Source: Paracoccaceae bacterium | GTDB lineage: Bacteria; Pseudomonadota; Alphaproteobacteria; Rhodobacterales; Rhodobacteraceae | Length of the DNA stretch: 37,848 bases | Assembly (NCBI GenBank): GCA_947476475.1 | Contig: CANJQT010000030.1 | Location: 1 to 37,848, forward strand | Direction of reading: 5' to 3' | Part shown: positions 1-8,123 of the stretch, in pieces | How the letters are laid out: each line of letters starts with the position of its first letter | Position numbering within the stretch: the stretch's first letter is position 1 | Position numbers and translations under genes: made by a program | Notes under the pieces: model-generated | What the model was told of the DNA's origin: nothing | Seen by the model: the letters and a program-made list of their open reading frames with translations, nothing else | Databases searched by the model: none

Positions 1-105
1 ACACCGCTCGGGGCGAAAAACGCTTGCCCAGCGAGCAAAATCAGGCGATCTTGAAGTCAAGCGGCAGGCCACTTGGGGAATGTCGGATCAACACCTTAGT
101 AGCCA

Positions 106-145
106 ACTTCTTTCAAGCAGCCCGGTTGAAGGAATTGAAAGAAGT
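106..145. repeat. 11-bp perfect inverted repeat upstream of the phage genes
   Basis: ACTTCTTTCAA at 106-116 is exactly complementary to TTGAAAGAAGT at 135-145, with an 18-nt loop. It lies about 120 bp before the RuvC-like gene in an otherwise featureless 266-bp leader. It could be a phage repressor operator or an RNA hairpin; the sequence does not decide. I see no gene in 1-266. Confidence 0.45.
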
Positions 146-266
146 CCCGGGCGGCCCGCTCGCCCCGCGCCTGACATGACCAGACCACCCTTCGGGGCCT
201 GGCGAGACCGCAGCCTTCACCGGCCAGCTCTCCCGCCACGCTCGTCCAAGCGAAGAGGAGGTCTAC

Positions 267-755
267 GTGACCCAACCCAACGAACACCCGCGCTGCATGC
301 TGGCGCTCGATCTTGGAACCACGGCAGGATGGGCCCTGCGTGGCCATGACGGTCTGATCACGACTGGCACGGCCAGCTTCAAGCCTGGCCGCTATGATGG
401 CGGGGGGATGCGTTATTTGCGCTTCACCAATTGGCTGACGGAACTTGACCGGTTGTCCGGCCCGATCTCAGCCATCTGGTTCGAGGAAGTTCGCCGCCAC
501 GCCGGAACTGACGCGGCTCATGTCTATGGCGGTCTGATGGCAACTTTGACCGCGTGGTGTGAACTGCGCGGCGTCCCTTATCAGGGCGTCCCGGTCGGTA
601 CGATCAAGCGCCATGCGACCGGCAAGGGCAATGCGCCCAAGGAGGCAATGATCGCAGCGGCCCGCGCCCGCGGGTTCAGCATCGTCGACGACAACGAGGC
701 CGATGCTATTGCGTTGCTGGTCTGGGCGATCGAGACGAATGGGGGTGTGGCATGA
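267..755 (+). CDS. RuvC-like (RNase H fold) Holliday junction endonuclease of phage type
   Basis: This 162-residue protein has the layout of phage RuvC-like resolvases. An N-terminal beta strand carries the first acidic residue (LALDLGTTAGWA, D15), a second strand ends in WFEE (E73/E74), and a C-terminal helix carries DDNEADA (D142, E144, D146). These would form the metal-binding acidic cluster. Such enzymes cut branched DNA during phage replication or packaging. The GTG start at 267 is chosen because a purine-rich ribosome binding site (AAGAGGAGG) precedes it. The next gene starts inside its last codons (ATGA overlap), so translation is probably coupled. The family call rests on motif pattern and phage context. 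Confidence 0.7.
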   Translation: MTQPNEHPRCMLALDLGTTAGWALRGHDGLITTGTASFKPGRYDGGGMRYLRFTNWLTELDRLSGPISAIWFEEVRRHAGTDAAHVYGGLMATLTAWCELRGVPYQGVPVGTIKRHATGKGNAPKEAMIAAARARGFSIVDDNEADAIALLVWAIETNGGVA

Positions 756-952
756 GGCTGTACCCCAAGGGATACGGCGGCCAGCGCCGGGATCCGGAGC
801 AGGTCAAACGGGACGGATGGCACGAGCAGCGCATGCTGGCCGTGTCGCTCGACGACCCACGCCTGACCTGGCCTGAGCGTGAACTCGTCCGACAGTTAGG
901 GGACAAGCTCTATGGCAAGCTTCCCGCGGTGCGGGAGGTGCGCCATGGCTGA
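752..952 (+). CDS. Small conserved phage hypothetical protein
   Basis: A 66-residue charged protein with no motif I can name. It starts in an ATGA overlap with the RuvC-like gene and its end overlaps the start of the next gene by 8 bp, so it sits in a tightly coupled three-gene operon. The central segment is rich in Arg, Glu and Leu (roughly residues 38-50, RLTWPERELVR) and predicted mainly helical. Comparable short proteins occur between recombination and terminase genes in Rhodobacterales prophages. Function unknown. Confidence 0.65.
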   Translation: MRLYPKGYGGQRRDPEQVKRDGWHEQRMLAVSLDDPRLTWPERELVRQLGDKLYGKLPAVREVRHG

Positions 953-1325
953 TCGTGTCTGGACCGCGGACGACGTCGCCGATCATTTCGAGGAAGCCTT
1001 CCGCACCCTGCGCAGGCTGCCGTCAGTGAAGGCACAGGGCTATTTCAACACCTGGCCCGACATCGTGCGCACCAGCCGCGAGATCGCGGCGATGGAACCG
1101 CAACCGATGCGCGTCTGGCCCTCGGCCGCCGCGATCACCCGGCTCGAACAGACCTTCGACTGGGTGCTCTGGATCGAGGAAGCGGAGCGCAAGCTAGTCT
1201 GGTCGCGTGCCGCCCGCGTGCCGTGGAAGCAGATCGGTGGCGAGTTGGGAGTGGATCGTACCACTGCGTGGCGGAGGTGGCAGCTGGCACTGACGAAGAT
1301 CGCAGCAAGGCTGAATGCTATGTGA
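945..1325 (+). CDS. DUF6362-type phage protein with C-terminal helix-turn-helix
   Basis: 126 residues from the ATG at 945; a longer frame from 912 is open, but GGGAGGTG lies just before 945 and the overlap with the upstream gene fits coupling. The N-terminal two thirds contain conserved-looking aromatic and charged positions (FNTWPDIVR, the MRVWPS stretch). The C-terminus has a helix-turn-helix-like segment (WKQIGGELGVDRTTAWRRW, residues about 99-117). I recognise the pattern as the DUF6362 family, commonly just upstream of phage terminase genes. Here no terminase follows, so the prophage appears truncated after this gene. A role in DNA binding or packaging control is inference. Confidence 0.65.
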   Translation: MADRVWTADDVADHFEEAFRTLRRLPSVKAQGYFNTWPDIVRTSREIAAMEPQPMRVWPSAAAITRLEQTFDWVLWIEEAERKLVWSRAARVPWKQIGGELGVDRTTAWRRWQLALTKIAARLNAM

Positions 1326-1332
1326 ATCCAAT

Positions 1333-1367
1333 GTGTTGCAACACTTTTGTGTTCGACACATGCAACA
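1333..1367. repeat. Cluster of TGTTGCAACA-like palindromes
   Basis: Three adjoining dyads follow the phage operon: GTGTTGCAACAC (1333-1344, perfect), TGTGTTCGACACA (1348-1360, symmetric around TCG) and a half-site TGCAACA (1361-1367). Their shared TGTT/AACA arms suggest iterated binding sites for one protein, for example the neighbouring HTH protein or a small terminase, but no partner is proven. Confidence 0.5.
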
Positions 1368-1391
1368 TGTCCGTGCTATCCGAAGGGCATG

Positions 1392-1426
1392 ATGGGGAGA
1401 GTGCGTCGGGAGACGGCTCTCCCCAT
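1392..1426. terminator. Bidirectional hairpin between convergent genes
   Basis: A 10-bp stem, ATGGGGAGAG (1392-1401) with CTCTCCCCAT (1417-1426), closes a 15-nt loop. It lies between the end of the phage operon (1325) and the end of the minus-strand GIY-YIG gene (1490), where a terminator for both would be expected. A short T-rich run (TTCGTTGT) follows on the plus side; the U-tract is weak. Confidence 0.5.
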
Positions 1427-1489
1427 TTCGTTGTCGGAGTCCGCTGGACCCCGGTATTCAGCGAGGGTTCGGGCAGAATCTTGGTCGGC

Positions 1490-1891
1490 CTATTTGACGT
1501 TCCACGGCGGATTGAACATCCAGATCAAGACCCGCTCAACAGCCGAGACTCGGTGATCTGGCGTTATCTCCAACCACTGAGCAAAGACAGTCTTCTTGAT
1601 ATGATCGCGGCGGATGAGACGATCTGGATACTCGATCTTGAATGCACGCTGAATGGCATGGCTATCGTCGCCGGAAATATGTTTGGCAGTCAGGCGATCC
1701 TTGAGGCCCTTACGCCCTTTCGCTTCTCCGACGTACATGATTTCGGTTCCGACGCTCAGCACATAGACGCCAGTCGTAGCTGGGGGTGCAGCATTACCGA
1801 GCGGAACAGGGCGTTGTGAAAGCAAAGCTGTGATGTCGCTTGAAATCGATGAAAGCGCAGCTTCGATCTCAATAGTCGGTCGCAAGGCCAC
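1490..1891 (-). CDS. Stand-alone GIY-YIG nuclease domain protein
   Basis: This 133-residue protein contains the GIY-YIG core: GVYVL at 41-45 (the GIY strand), YVGEA at 53-57 (the YIG strand), an Arg at about 66 (KDRL) and a conserved Glu at about 119 in SAVERVLIWMFNPPWN. These match the positions of the two motif strands, the catalytic Arg and the metal-binding Glu. The first 35 residues look like a short helical extension. There is no second DNA-binding domain, so targeting is unknown. The GTG start is supported by GGGAG seven bases upstream. It converges on the phage operon. It could be a phage or homing-type nuclease or a domesticated DNA repair protein. Confidence 0.7.
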   Translation of the reverse strand: MALRPTIEIEAALSSISSDITALLSQRPVPLGNAAPPATTGVYVLSVGTEIMYVGEAKGRKGLKDRLTAKHISGDDSHAIQRAFKIEYPDRLIRRDHIKKTVFAQWLEITPDHRVSAVERVLIWMFNPPWNVK

Positions 1892-2394
1892 TCGATGGCT
1901 CCCAAATTGGTTTCCTTCTGTCCGCGAAGCACGCTCTGCGAGCAGTTATTGTCAAGTCCAAACAAGCATTCGCTCCGATAGCTTCCTTGGGCGAACGCAG
2001 CGTCCGGCCGCAGTCCACCCTGCCAAACAGCGGAAATCGTGGTTCCTTCTTGGCGATATTCGTATGCTGGCGGGCGAAGCGCGGCGCATCGCCAGCGACA
2101 GGGCCGAATTTTTGGGAAGCCACCCCGGCCGGAAGCCACCGCGCAACCTGAAATAACAACGCAATAACAGCGCCTTGGCCGGTGGACTCCGCGGTGGATA
2201 CCCTGGACCCCGGAATCCAGCTTGAAGCCGGTGGACTCCACCGGGCCGGAAGCCACCGCGCGCCGCCCAAGTGCCGCTCCCATCATCGACAGGACTCCTC
2301 ATGACCGTCGCCTTCGCCCCCGAGCGGATCGAGATGTGATGGGATGGACGGCCCCACCCCCAGCGCGGTGCTAGAGCGGGATGACGCTTGAGTG
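1892..2394. other. Non-coding stretch, probably mobile-element debris
   Basis: No convincing gene is seen in these 500 bases. Several frames are open but none shows a recognisable domain or ribosome binding site. The region holds the short repeats described separately and borders the insertion-sequence remnants, so it is probably residue of past insertions. Confidence 0.5.
2127..2261. repeat. Short interspersed direct repeats and a 17-bp palindrome
   Basis: GGCCGGAAGCCACCGCGC occurs at 2127-2144 and exactly again at 2244-2261. GCCGGTGGACTCC occurs at 2178-2190 and 2227-2239. The second copy of the latter forms a perfect palindrome, CCGGTGGACTCCACCGG (2228-2244), abutting the second 18-mer. 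The alternation suggests local duplication or overlapping protein-binding sites. No gene is seen around them. Confidence 0.6.
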
Positions 2395-3020
2395 AATCCA
2401 TTGGGATTGTTGATTTCCACTGAGAAGGGACCCGGGTAGGCGGTAAGCGGGAAGCTGAGGCCGTTCAGGGCCTGTAGTTCCAGGGCATGAGGGCGCCGAT
2501 TCTGGCGCTTGGCCATTGGTTGGCGATGCGTTCGAGGGTCTGTGTCAGCCAAGCCGTGGGGTCGACGTTGTTCATCCTGCAGGTCTGCAGGAGGGTGGCG
2601 ATGGTGGCCCATGTGCGGCCGCCCCCGTCCGATCCGGCGAAGAGGCTGTTCTTGCGGGTGATGGCCCGGGGCCTGATCGTGCGCTCGACGATATTGGAGT
2701 CCAGCTCGATGCGGCCGTCCGCAAGGAAGCGCTCGAAGAAGGCGCGGCGGGTGGTGGCGTACCCGTTGCGCTGCGCACGCCGCGCGGGGTGCTTCTCGCC
2801 GTAGGCCGCAGCCGTCACTGCGCCGACCTCCAGTTCCATCAGCCGTTCGGCGGCAAAGCCGATCATCTCGCGCAGAAGATCGGCGTCAGGGGTCTTCTCG
2901 ACCAAGTCGCGCAGGTTCATCATGTCGGTGGTCATCGGTGGAATCTCCGGTCCAGGTTGGTGTCAGCAACCAGACCCTACCGGAACATCGCCGGTGACCA
3001 CCTCACCCAGAACCTACACC
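2395..3020. mobile_element. Nested insertion-sequence remnants (IS21-like tail, IS66 end, IS256 head)
   Basis: Three pieces abut. The minus strand of about 2404-2440 reads GGGTCCCTTCTCAGTGGAAA and resembles the repeat-bearing end of IS21-family elements (tentative). GTAAGCG at 2443-2449 matches the usual start of IS66-family terminal repeats and lies 16 bp beyond an IS66 transposase C-terminus. From about 2755 to 2935 the coding sequence switches to the N-terminus of an IS256-family transposase, with its leader running to about 3020. None is complete. The block sits directly after the last gene of the purine island. Confidence 0.6.
2465..2935 (-). pseudogene. Chimeric transposase remnant: IS256 N-terminus fused to IS66 C-terminus
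   Basis: The 156-codon frame joins two unrelated transposases. Residues 1 to about 60 (LVEKTPDADLLREMIGF through the RRAQRNGY region) match the IS256 (mutator) family N-terminus. From about residue 64 the sequence is the IS66 TnpC C-terminus (RIELDSNIVERTIRP, KNSLFAGSDGG and the terminal ALMPWNYRP). Neither catalytic core is complete: the IS256 DDE region is missing, and only the last part of the IS66 DDE domain remains. It is therefore almost certainly inactive, although the frame is open across the junction near 2755. The start is at 2935, the natural IS256 transposase start. Confidence 0.8.
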
Positions 3021-3085
3021 ACGATCAGGGACAGCATCGTTTGTAATCCGTGAGTGGTTGGCCGGCTGAAATCTTCGCCACTGAA

Positions 3086-4501
3086 TCAAGCCGAAGCGGA
3101 TTCGATCCAGTCGATGACCAAGCCGTCTATTCCAGCCCGCCGGATCAGGCTACGTGAGGCTTGGAGGCAGTCGGCGACCACCTTATCCTGATCTACCCGC
3201 GTTGAGCGGCCGTTCTCGACCACGATCTCGCCCTCGACCATGACATGCCTAACATCGGACCCCATCGTCGACAGGGTCAGGCAACAGACCGGGCGGAGGG
3301 CCGGCTGGTGGTGGATACCCCTCAGGTCGACCACGGTCAGGTCAGCCAGGGTACCCTCCGCGAGCACGCCGAGGTTCCGGCGCAGCATCCTGCCACCGTT
3401 CCGCGTTGCCAGGGCCAGGATCATTTCCGAACTGGTGGCGTCTGGTTGAAGCTCACGCAGTCGTTGCAAGATATGGGCGGCTTTCATCGCCTCGAACATG
3501 TTCATTCCGGTGCAGGCGGTTCCATCGGTGCCGAGGGTGACATTTACACCTGCGCGCATCAGCGGCCCCAGTGGCAATATGCCCGAAGCCAGATACTGGT
3601 TGCAGACCGGATTGTGGATCGCAGTCGCACCCGCTGCACCTAGAAGGGCGATCTCCTCCTCGTCGAACCAGATCGCATGGGCAAGGGTGATACGGTCATT
3701 CAGGATGCCCGCGTCATGCAGCCATCTCGCAGGGCGCTTGCCGTGGATCGACTCGAATATCTCAACCTCGAACATTGATTCGCTGCAATGGGCCTGCCAG
3801 GAGGTGCCGGTTTCCATGGCCAGATCGTGGCAGGCGATCATCAGCTCCGGGTCCAGATAGACGACATTGAGCGGCATCGGCCAGACCTCGACCCGCGATC
3901 CTGTGGGGCGCGCGGCGATGCAGGCGCGGGTGATGTCCAACTCCTCCTGCGCGGTATATCGGAACAGCCGCGGGTCGCAGTTCATCCGGCGGCCGCCTTC
4001 GACCATCGGGCCGTAGATGCCGCGTGCCACAACACCGCGGACGCCGACCTCTTCCATCGCCTCTGCAACGGCAAGGATGGTCCCTTCATCGACTGGCGCA
4101 TAGTGGTTGTCGACCAGTGTGGTCGCCCCACCGAGGAGACTACTCAGCGTCGCCATGCGCACCGCGGCAACCGCTTCGTCCCGGGTGATGTTGGCCGAAA
4201 GCGGCATCATGAACTTGGCTAGCCAGGGCAGAAGCGACATGCCGTCGCCAAGGGTCTTGCCCAAGCTCTGAAACAGATGGGTGTGGCTGTCGACCAGCCC
4301 CGGAATCAGGACATGGCCCGAAATGTCCAGCTGCCGCCCGCCTGCAACATGTGCATGCAGATCGACCGCCTTCCCGATCCAGGCAATCCGGTTGCCAGAG
4401 ACGGCAACCGCGCCGTTCTTTACATAGGGGTTTTTCGGGTCGAGCGTCACGACATCGCCGCCGCGGAACACTATATCGGCAAAGAGCTTTGGCTGCTGCA
4501 T
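3086..4501 (-). CDS. Amidohydrolase-superfamily deaminase (purine-type, substrate uncertain)
   Basis: 471 residues, a full-length cytosolic metal-dependent amidohydrolase of the chlorohydrolase/deaminase group. Metal ligands are visible: DSHTH (H73, H75), QAHCSE (H238, with E241 as likely acid/base), LAHA (H275) and TLGTDG (D326). A short beta-sandwich flanks the barrel at both ends. It is the last gene of the xdhC-xdhB operon, 43 bp after the second xdhB copy, so a purine or oxidised purine substrate is likely, for example 8-oxoguanine or isoguanine. Relatives also deaminate S-adenosylhomocysteine/methylthioadenosine, and sequence alone does not separate these. It is distinct from the guanine deaminase at 10288-11625. 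Confidence 0.8.
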   Translation of the reverse strand: MQQPKLFADIVFRGGDVVTLDPKNPYVKNGAVAVSGNRIAWIGKAVDLHAHVAGGRQLDISGHVLIPGLVDSHTHLFQSLGKTLGDGMSLLPWLAKFMMPLSANITRDEAVAAVRMATLSSLLGGATTLVDNHYAPVDEGTILAVAEAMEEVGVRGVVARGIYGPMVEGGRRMNCDPRLFRYTAQEELDITRACIAARPTGSRVEVWPMPLNVVYLDPELMIACHDLAMETGTSWQAHCSESMFEVEIFESIHGKRPARWLHDAGILNDRITLAHAIWFDEEEIALLGAAGATAIHNPVCNQYLASGILPLGPLMRAGVNVTLGTDGTACTGMNMFEAMKAAHILQRLRELQPDATSSEMILALATRNGGRMLRRNLGVLAEGTLADLTVVDLRGIHHQPALRPVCCLTLSTMGSDVRHVMVEGEIVVENGRSTRVDQDKVVADCLQASRSLIRRAGIDGLVIDWIESASA

Positions 4502-4544
4502 CTCGGGGAATCCTGTATGACGGGGGCTGCACGGGGCTGCAGCT

Positions 4545-6884
4545 TCATGTAGTGTGCGGCGGCTGTCCGGCCGTACCGGCCAGCGCCATCAGCACCCGCT
4601 CGGGCGTCGCCGGCGCGTCTATCGCGGCCGCATGCGGCCCGCCGGCCGCGGCGATGGCATCCGAGATGGCGCAGAACACCGCGATGGCCAGGCAGAACGG
4701 CGGCTCGCCGATGGCCTTGGAGGAATAGATCGAATCCTCGATGTTCTCGGTCCAGTCGACGAGGCCCATGCGGAAATCGACGGGGCGGTCGCTGCAGGCC
4801 GGGATCTTGTAGGTCGAGGGGGCATGGGTCCGCAGCCGCCCGGCATCGTCCCAGACCACCTCCTCGGTGGTCAGCCAACCCATGCCTTGGACGAAGCCGC
4901 CTTCGAGCTGCCCAAAGTCTATCGCCTCGTTCAGCGACTTGCCGACATCGTGTAGGATGTCCACGCGCAGGACCCTGTTCTCGCCGGTGAGGGTGTCGAT
5001 CAGGACCTCGGCGACGGCGGCGCCGAAGACGTAGTAGCGATGCGGCTCTCCGGTCATCGCCACCGGGTCGTAGCGGCCTTTCTGCGCCCTATAATAGCCC
5101 GCGGCGGAAAGCGAGATGCGCTTCATGAAGGCCAGTTCGGCCAGTTCGGCGAAAGGCATCTCGCGATTGCCGATGCGCAGGCGGTTGGGCAGGAACTCCA
5201 CCTGCCCGGGGGGCAGCTTGAACTCTTCGCAGGCGAAGTCGATCAGCCGCTGGCGGATCTGGCGCGCCGCATCGCGGGCGGCGCCGGCGTTCAGGTCGGT
5301 GCCGGAGGAGGCGGCGGTGCCGATGGTGTTCGGCACCTTTTCGGTGTTCGTTGCCGAGATGGCGATGTGCCGCAGGTCCACCTGCAATTCCTCGGCGACG
5401 ACTTGGGCGACCTTGATGTGCAGGCCCTGTCCCATCTCGGTCCCGCCGTGGTTCAGGTGGATCGAGCCGTCCCGATAGACATGCAGCAGCGCGCCGCCCT
5501 GGTTGAGGAAGGAGACGCCGAAGCCGCAGCCGTATTTGATCGGCGTCAGCGCCAGCCCCTTCTTCAGGCAGGGGGAGGCGGCGTTGAAGGCATTCACCTC
5601 CCGCCGCCGCCGTGCATAGTCAGCGGACCCTTCGGCCTCGGCAACCAGCCGGTGCAGGATCTCGAACGGTATCGGGGCCCCGAAGGGCGTGGTGTCGCGA
5701 CCGCGACCGGCGTAGAAGTTCGTTTTGCGCACCGCCAGCGGGTCCAGCCCCAGATGCCGCGCGATACGGTCCAGAATGCTTTCGATCAGCAGAAAAGCCT
5801 GTGGCGTCCCGAACCCACGGAAGGCGACCGCAGAGACGGTGTTGGTCTTCCAGTAATGGCAGGTCGCGCGTAGGTCGCCGATATGGTAGCAGTTGTCGAC
5901 ATGGAAGGCCGCGCGGGCCAGAACCTCGACCGACTGGTCTATGGAATTGCCGCAGCGGGGATGGATGTCGACCTCCAGCCCGGCGATCCGGCCCTCATCA
6001 TCGAAGCCGACCGAGAAGTCGGAAAAGAACTCGTGACGTTTCCCGGTGATGCGCATGTCGTCGTCGCGATCCAGCCGCAGCTTGCAGGCGCGGCCCGTCC
6101 GGACGGCCGCCAGCGCCGCGATAGCGGCGAAATGAGTCGCCACCGTTTCCTTCCCGCCGAAGCCCCCGCCCAGCCGGCGCACCTCGACCGAGACCGCATT
6201 CGCGGGCCGCGCCAGAATCCGTGCCACCAGCGACTGGACGGAGGACGGGTCCTGGGTCGAACAGAACAGGGAGACATCGCCGCTTTCCCTGGGAACGGCC
6301 AAGGTGATCTGGGTTTCCAAGTAGAAATGCTCCTGCGCGCCGCTTGCAACCCGTCCGTCCAGGCGGTGCGGCGCGGCCGCGATGCGCGCCTTCGCATCGC
6401 CACGGGTCAGGGTGCGGGGCGGAAGATGGGTTGATCCGGTCCGCTTCGCATCCTCGACCGTCAGGATGACTGGCAGATCCTCGTAGGAGATGACGGCCAG
6501 AAGCGATGCCGTCCGCGCCTGTGCGACCGACTCGGCAACCACCGCGAAGATGACCTGCCCAGCATATTCCACCAGTCGGTCCGACAGGACGCGGTCGTCG
6601 CCCACCCCGGCATGGCCCCAGTCGTTCTCACCGGGAATGTCGGCCGCGGTCAGCACCGCGAGGACCCCTGGCGCCGTCCTCACCCGGGACAGGTCGAGCT
6701 TAGAGATCCGCGCATGGGCCCGGTCACTGCAGAAGGGATGAATGTGCAGCGTGCCGCGCGGTTCGGGGATGTCATCGACATAGATCGCCGTTCCGGTGAC
6801 ATGCCGGACCGCGCTGTCATGGGCCATGCGTTCCCTGATGCCGCCGATGATCCTGTCGCGCCCGGCCGGTGTATGGTCATTCAT
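4545..6884 (-). CDS. xdhB: Xanthine dehydrogenase molybdenum-binding subunit, copy 1
   Basis: 779 residues, complete. It carries the molybdopterin-subunit signatures: QEHFYLE (184-190), GGGFGGKE (E246), the Arg in VLARAAFH (R324), AFRGFGTPQ, GGTEMGQGL and the catalytic base in AIGEPPF (E727). E246, R324 and E727 correspond to the substrate-binding and catalytic residues known from Rhodobacter capsulatus XdhB (E232, R310, E730), so the enzyme should be active. It follows xdhC by 107 bp and precedes the amidohydrolase, but no XdhA lies in this operon. A second XdhB of the same length is at 11648-13987, clearly diverged from this one. This copy may share XdhA or act on a different N-heterocycle. 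Confidence 0.9.
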   Translation of the reverse strand: MNDHTPAGRDRIIGGIRERMAHDSAVRHVTGTAIYVDDIPEPRGTLHIHPFCSDRAHARISKLDLSRVRTAPGVLAVLTAADIPGENDWGHAGVGDDRVLSDRLVEYAGQVIFAVVAESVAQARTASLLAVISYEDLPVILTVEDAKRTGSTHLPPRTLTRGDAKARIAAAPHRLDGRVASGAQEHFYLETQITLAVPRESGDVSLFCSTQDPSSVQSLVARILARPANAVSVEVRRLGGGFGGKETVATHFAAIAALAAVRTGRACKLRLDRDDDMRITGKRHEFFSDFSVGFDDEGRIAGLEVDIHPRCGNSIDQSVEVLARAAFHVDNCYHIGDLRATCHYWKTNTVSAVAFRGFGTPQAFLLIESILDRIARHLGLDPLAVRKTNFYAGRGRDTTPFGAPIPFEILHRLVAEAEGSADYARRRREVNAFNAASPCLKKGLALTPIKYGCGFGVSFLNQGGALLHVYRDGSIHLNHGGTEMGQGLHIKVAQVVAEELQVDLRHIAISATNTEKVPNTIGTAASSGTDLNAGAARDAARQIRQRLIDFACEEFKLPPGQVEFLPNRLRIGNREMPFAELAELAFMKRISLSAAGYYRAQKGRYDPVAMTGEPHRYYVFGAAVAEVLIDTLTGENRVLRVDILHDVGKSLNEAIDFGQLEGGFVQGMGWLTTEEVVWDDAGRLRTHAPSTYKIPACSDRPVDFRMGLVDWTENIEDSIYSSKAIGEPPFCLAIAVFCAISDAIAAAGGPHAAAIDAPATPERVLMALAGTAGQPPHTT

Positions 6885-6991
6885 CGTTCCGTCTCCTCTG
6901 TCTCATCCCGGGAACGCCGGAACAAGGGAATGTTGCGGGACCAAGGACGGCGCATAGGCCATCGACGCCCTGTCGGCACAGGTCATGGGGA

Positions 6992-7936
6992 CTATTCACC
7001 ACACCCACCCGCGGCCTTCCTCTCGACCTGATGCGGTTGCTTCAGCAGTTGCACGGTCACCCCCACGGCGATCGCCTGAGGGTGCTTGCCCAAGGCAACG
7101 TCCCCGATCGGGCTGGTGATGCGGACGATTTCCTCGTGCCGGTGGCCAAGCGCCGCCAGATGCGAACGGAAGCGCGCCCATTTCGTCGCCGAGCCGATCA
7201 GGCCCAGCCAGCGAAAGCCCCGCCCGAGCAGGCGGTGGCAGAGCTCCAGATCCAGTGCGTGCGAGTAGGTGACGATCAGGTGCTCGGCCTCCTGCGGCGA
7301 ATGGTCCGCCAGCGCCTCGGGTCGGGCGGTCCAGATGGGCGTGACGCCCTTGGGCAGCGCCTCGGGAAAGCGGTCGCGGGCGGTGTCGACCCAAGTGACC
7401 TCCACCCCCGGCAGGGGGGCGAGGACGGAAACGAGCGCGCGGCCGACATGGCCCGCGCCCCAGACCCAGAGCAGGCGCGTGGCCCTCGCAGCCGGTTCCA
7501 CCATCCAGCCCTGCACCAGCTGCGGGGCAGGGGCTGTGCCCTTGCTGCGGGCGGCGACCAGCAGGCGCTTGACGGCCAGCGGCATGGACCGGCCGTCCGC
7601 CGCGCGGGCGATGACCTCGCCGTGCAGGGTTTCCACCGCGTTGGCAGTATATACCTCGGTCAGCAGCGTGACAGCCCCGCCGCAGCATTGCCCCAGCTTC
7701 GGACCGAGCGCCTCGCGGTCCAGCCGGGTGCCACCGGCGGCCAGCATGGTGCGGGCGCGGGTCACGGCCTGCCATTCCAGAGCACCGCCGCCGATCGTGC
7801 CGGACTGGCCATCGGCCCAGACCAGCATCGCGGCACCGACCTCGCGCGGGGACGACCCGCTATAGGCAGCGATCACCACGCGGGCGACACGGCCATGACA
7901 CGCCACCGCGGTCTTGAGAGCGGAAACGTCAAACAT
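6992..7936 (-). CDS. xdhC: Xanthine dehydrogenase accessory protein XdhC
   Basis: 314 residues from the ATG at 7936, the usual XdhC length; an upstream open extension of 48 codons is Arg-rich and not XdhC-like, so it is left out. The N-terminal domain has the GGGALEW and GQCCGG segments, and the C-terminal Rossmann domain has GAGHVGRAL near residue 170 and the GLIGSATKW motif. XdhC binds molybdenum cofactor, supports its sulfuration and inserts it into XdhB. It is first, or second after a possible 64-codon ORF, in an operon with xdhB copy 1 and the amidohydrolase. A promoter lies at 8197-8226. Confidence 0.9.
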   Translation of the reverse strand: MFDVSALKTAVACHGRVARVVIAAYSGSSPREVGAAMLVWADGQSGTIGGGALEWQAVTRARTMLAAGGTRLDREALGPKLGQCCGGAVTLLTEVYTANAVETLHGEVIARAADGRSMPLAVKRLLVAARSKGTAPAPQLVQGWMVEPAARATRLLWVWGAGHVGRALVSVLAPLPGVEVTWVDTARDRFPEALPKGVTPIWTARPEALADHSPQEAEHLIVTYSHALDLELCHRLLGRGFRWLGLIGSATKWARFRSHLAALGHRHEEIVRITSPIGDVALGKHPQAIAVGVTVQLLKQPHQVERKAAGGCGE

Positions 7937-8123
7937 CGGCGCGCACCGGATTCGCCGTCGCCGCATCCGGCGACTCCGGTACAGCTGACTTGAACGGAGG
8001 CTTGCCAATGGCTTCGGGTGAAGCCACCGCATACCCGTTGGCCGATAAGGGAATACGGCAGGGGCCGGCCAAGACGGCACAAACTCCGGCTTCCTTCATC
8101 CCGACGGGCGCTTCGTCATCCAT
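7929..8123 (-). CDS. Possible 64-residue leader protein overlapping xdhC
   Basis: An open frame starts with ATG at 8123, with GGAGGG just upstream, and its stop TGA at 7929 overlaps the first bases of xdhC in a coupling arrangement (ATGTTTGA). The sequence (MDDEAPVGMKEAGVCAV at the start) shows no known domain. It falls between the predicted promoter and xdhC, so it would be transcribed. It may be a translated leader that sets xdhC translation, or chance in high-GC DNA. No other gene is seen in 7937-8244. Confidence 0.3.
   Translation of the reverse strand: MDDEAPVGMKEAGVCAVLAGPCRIPLSANGYAVASPEAIGKPPFKSAVPESPDAATANPVRADV

Noticed and set aside
1223-1819. A 198-codon plus-strand frame
   Set aside because: It overlaps the DUF6362-type gene and then runs antisense to the GIY-YIG gene, which has clear motifs.
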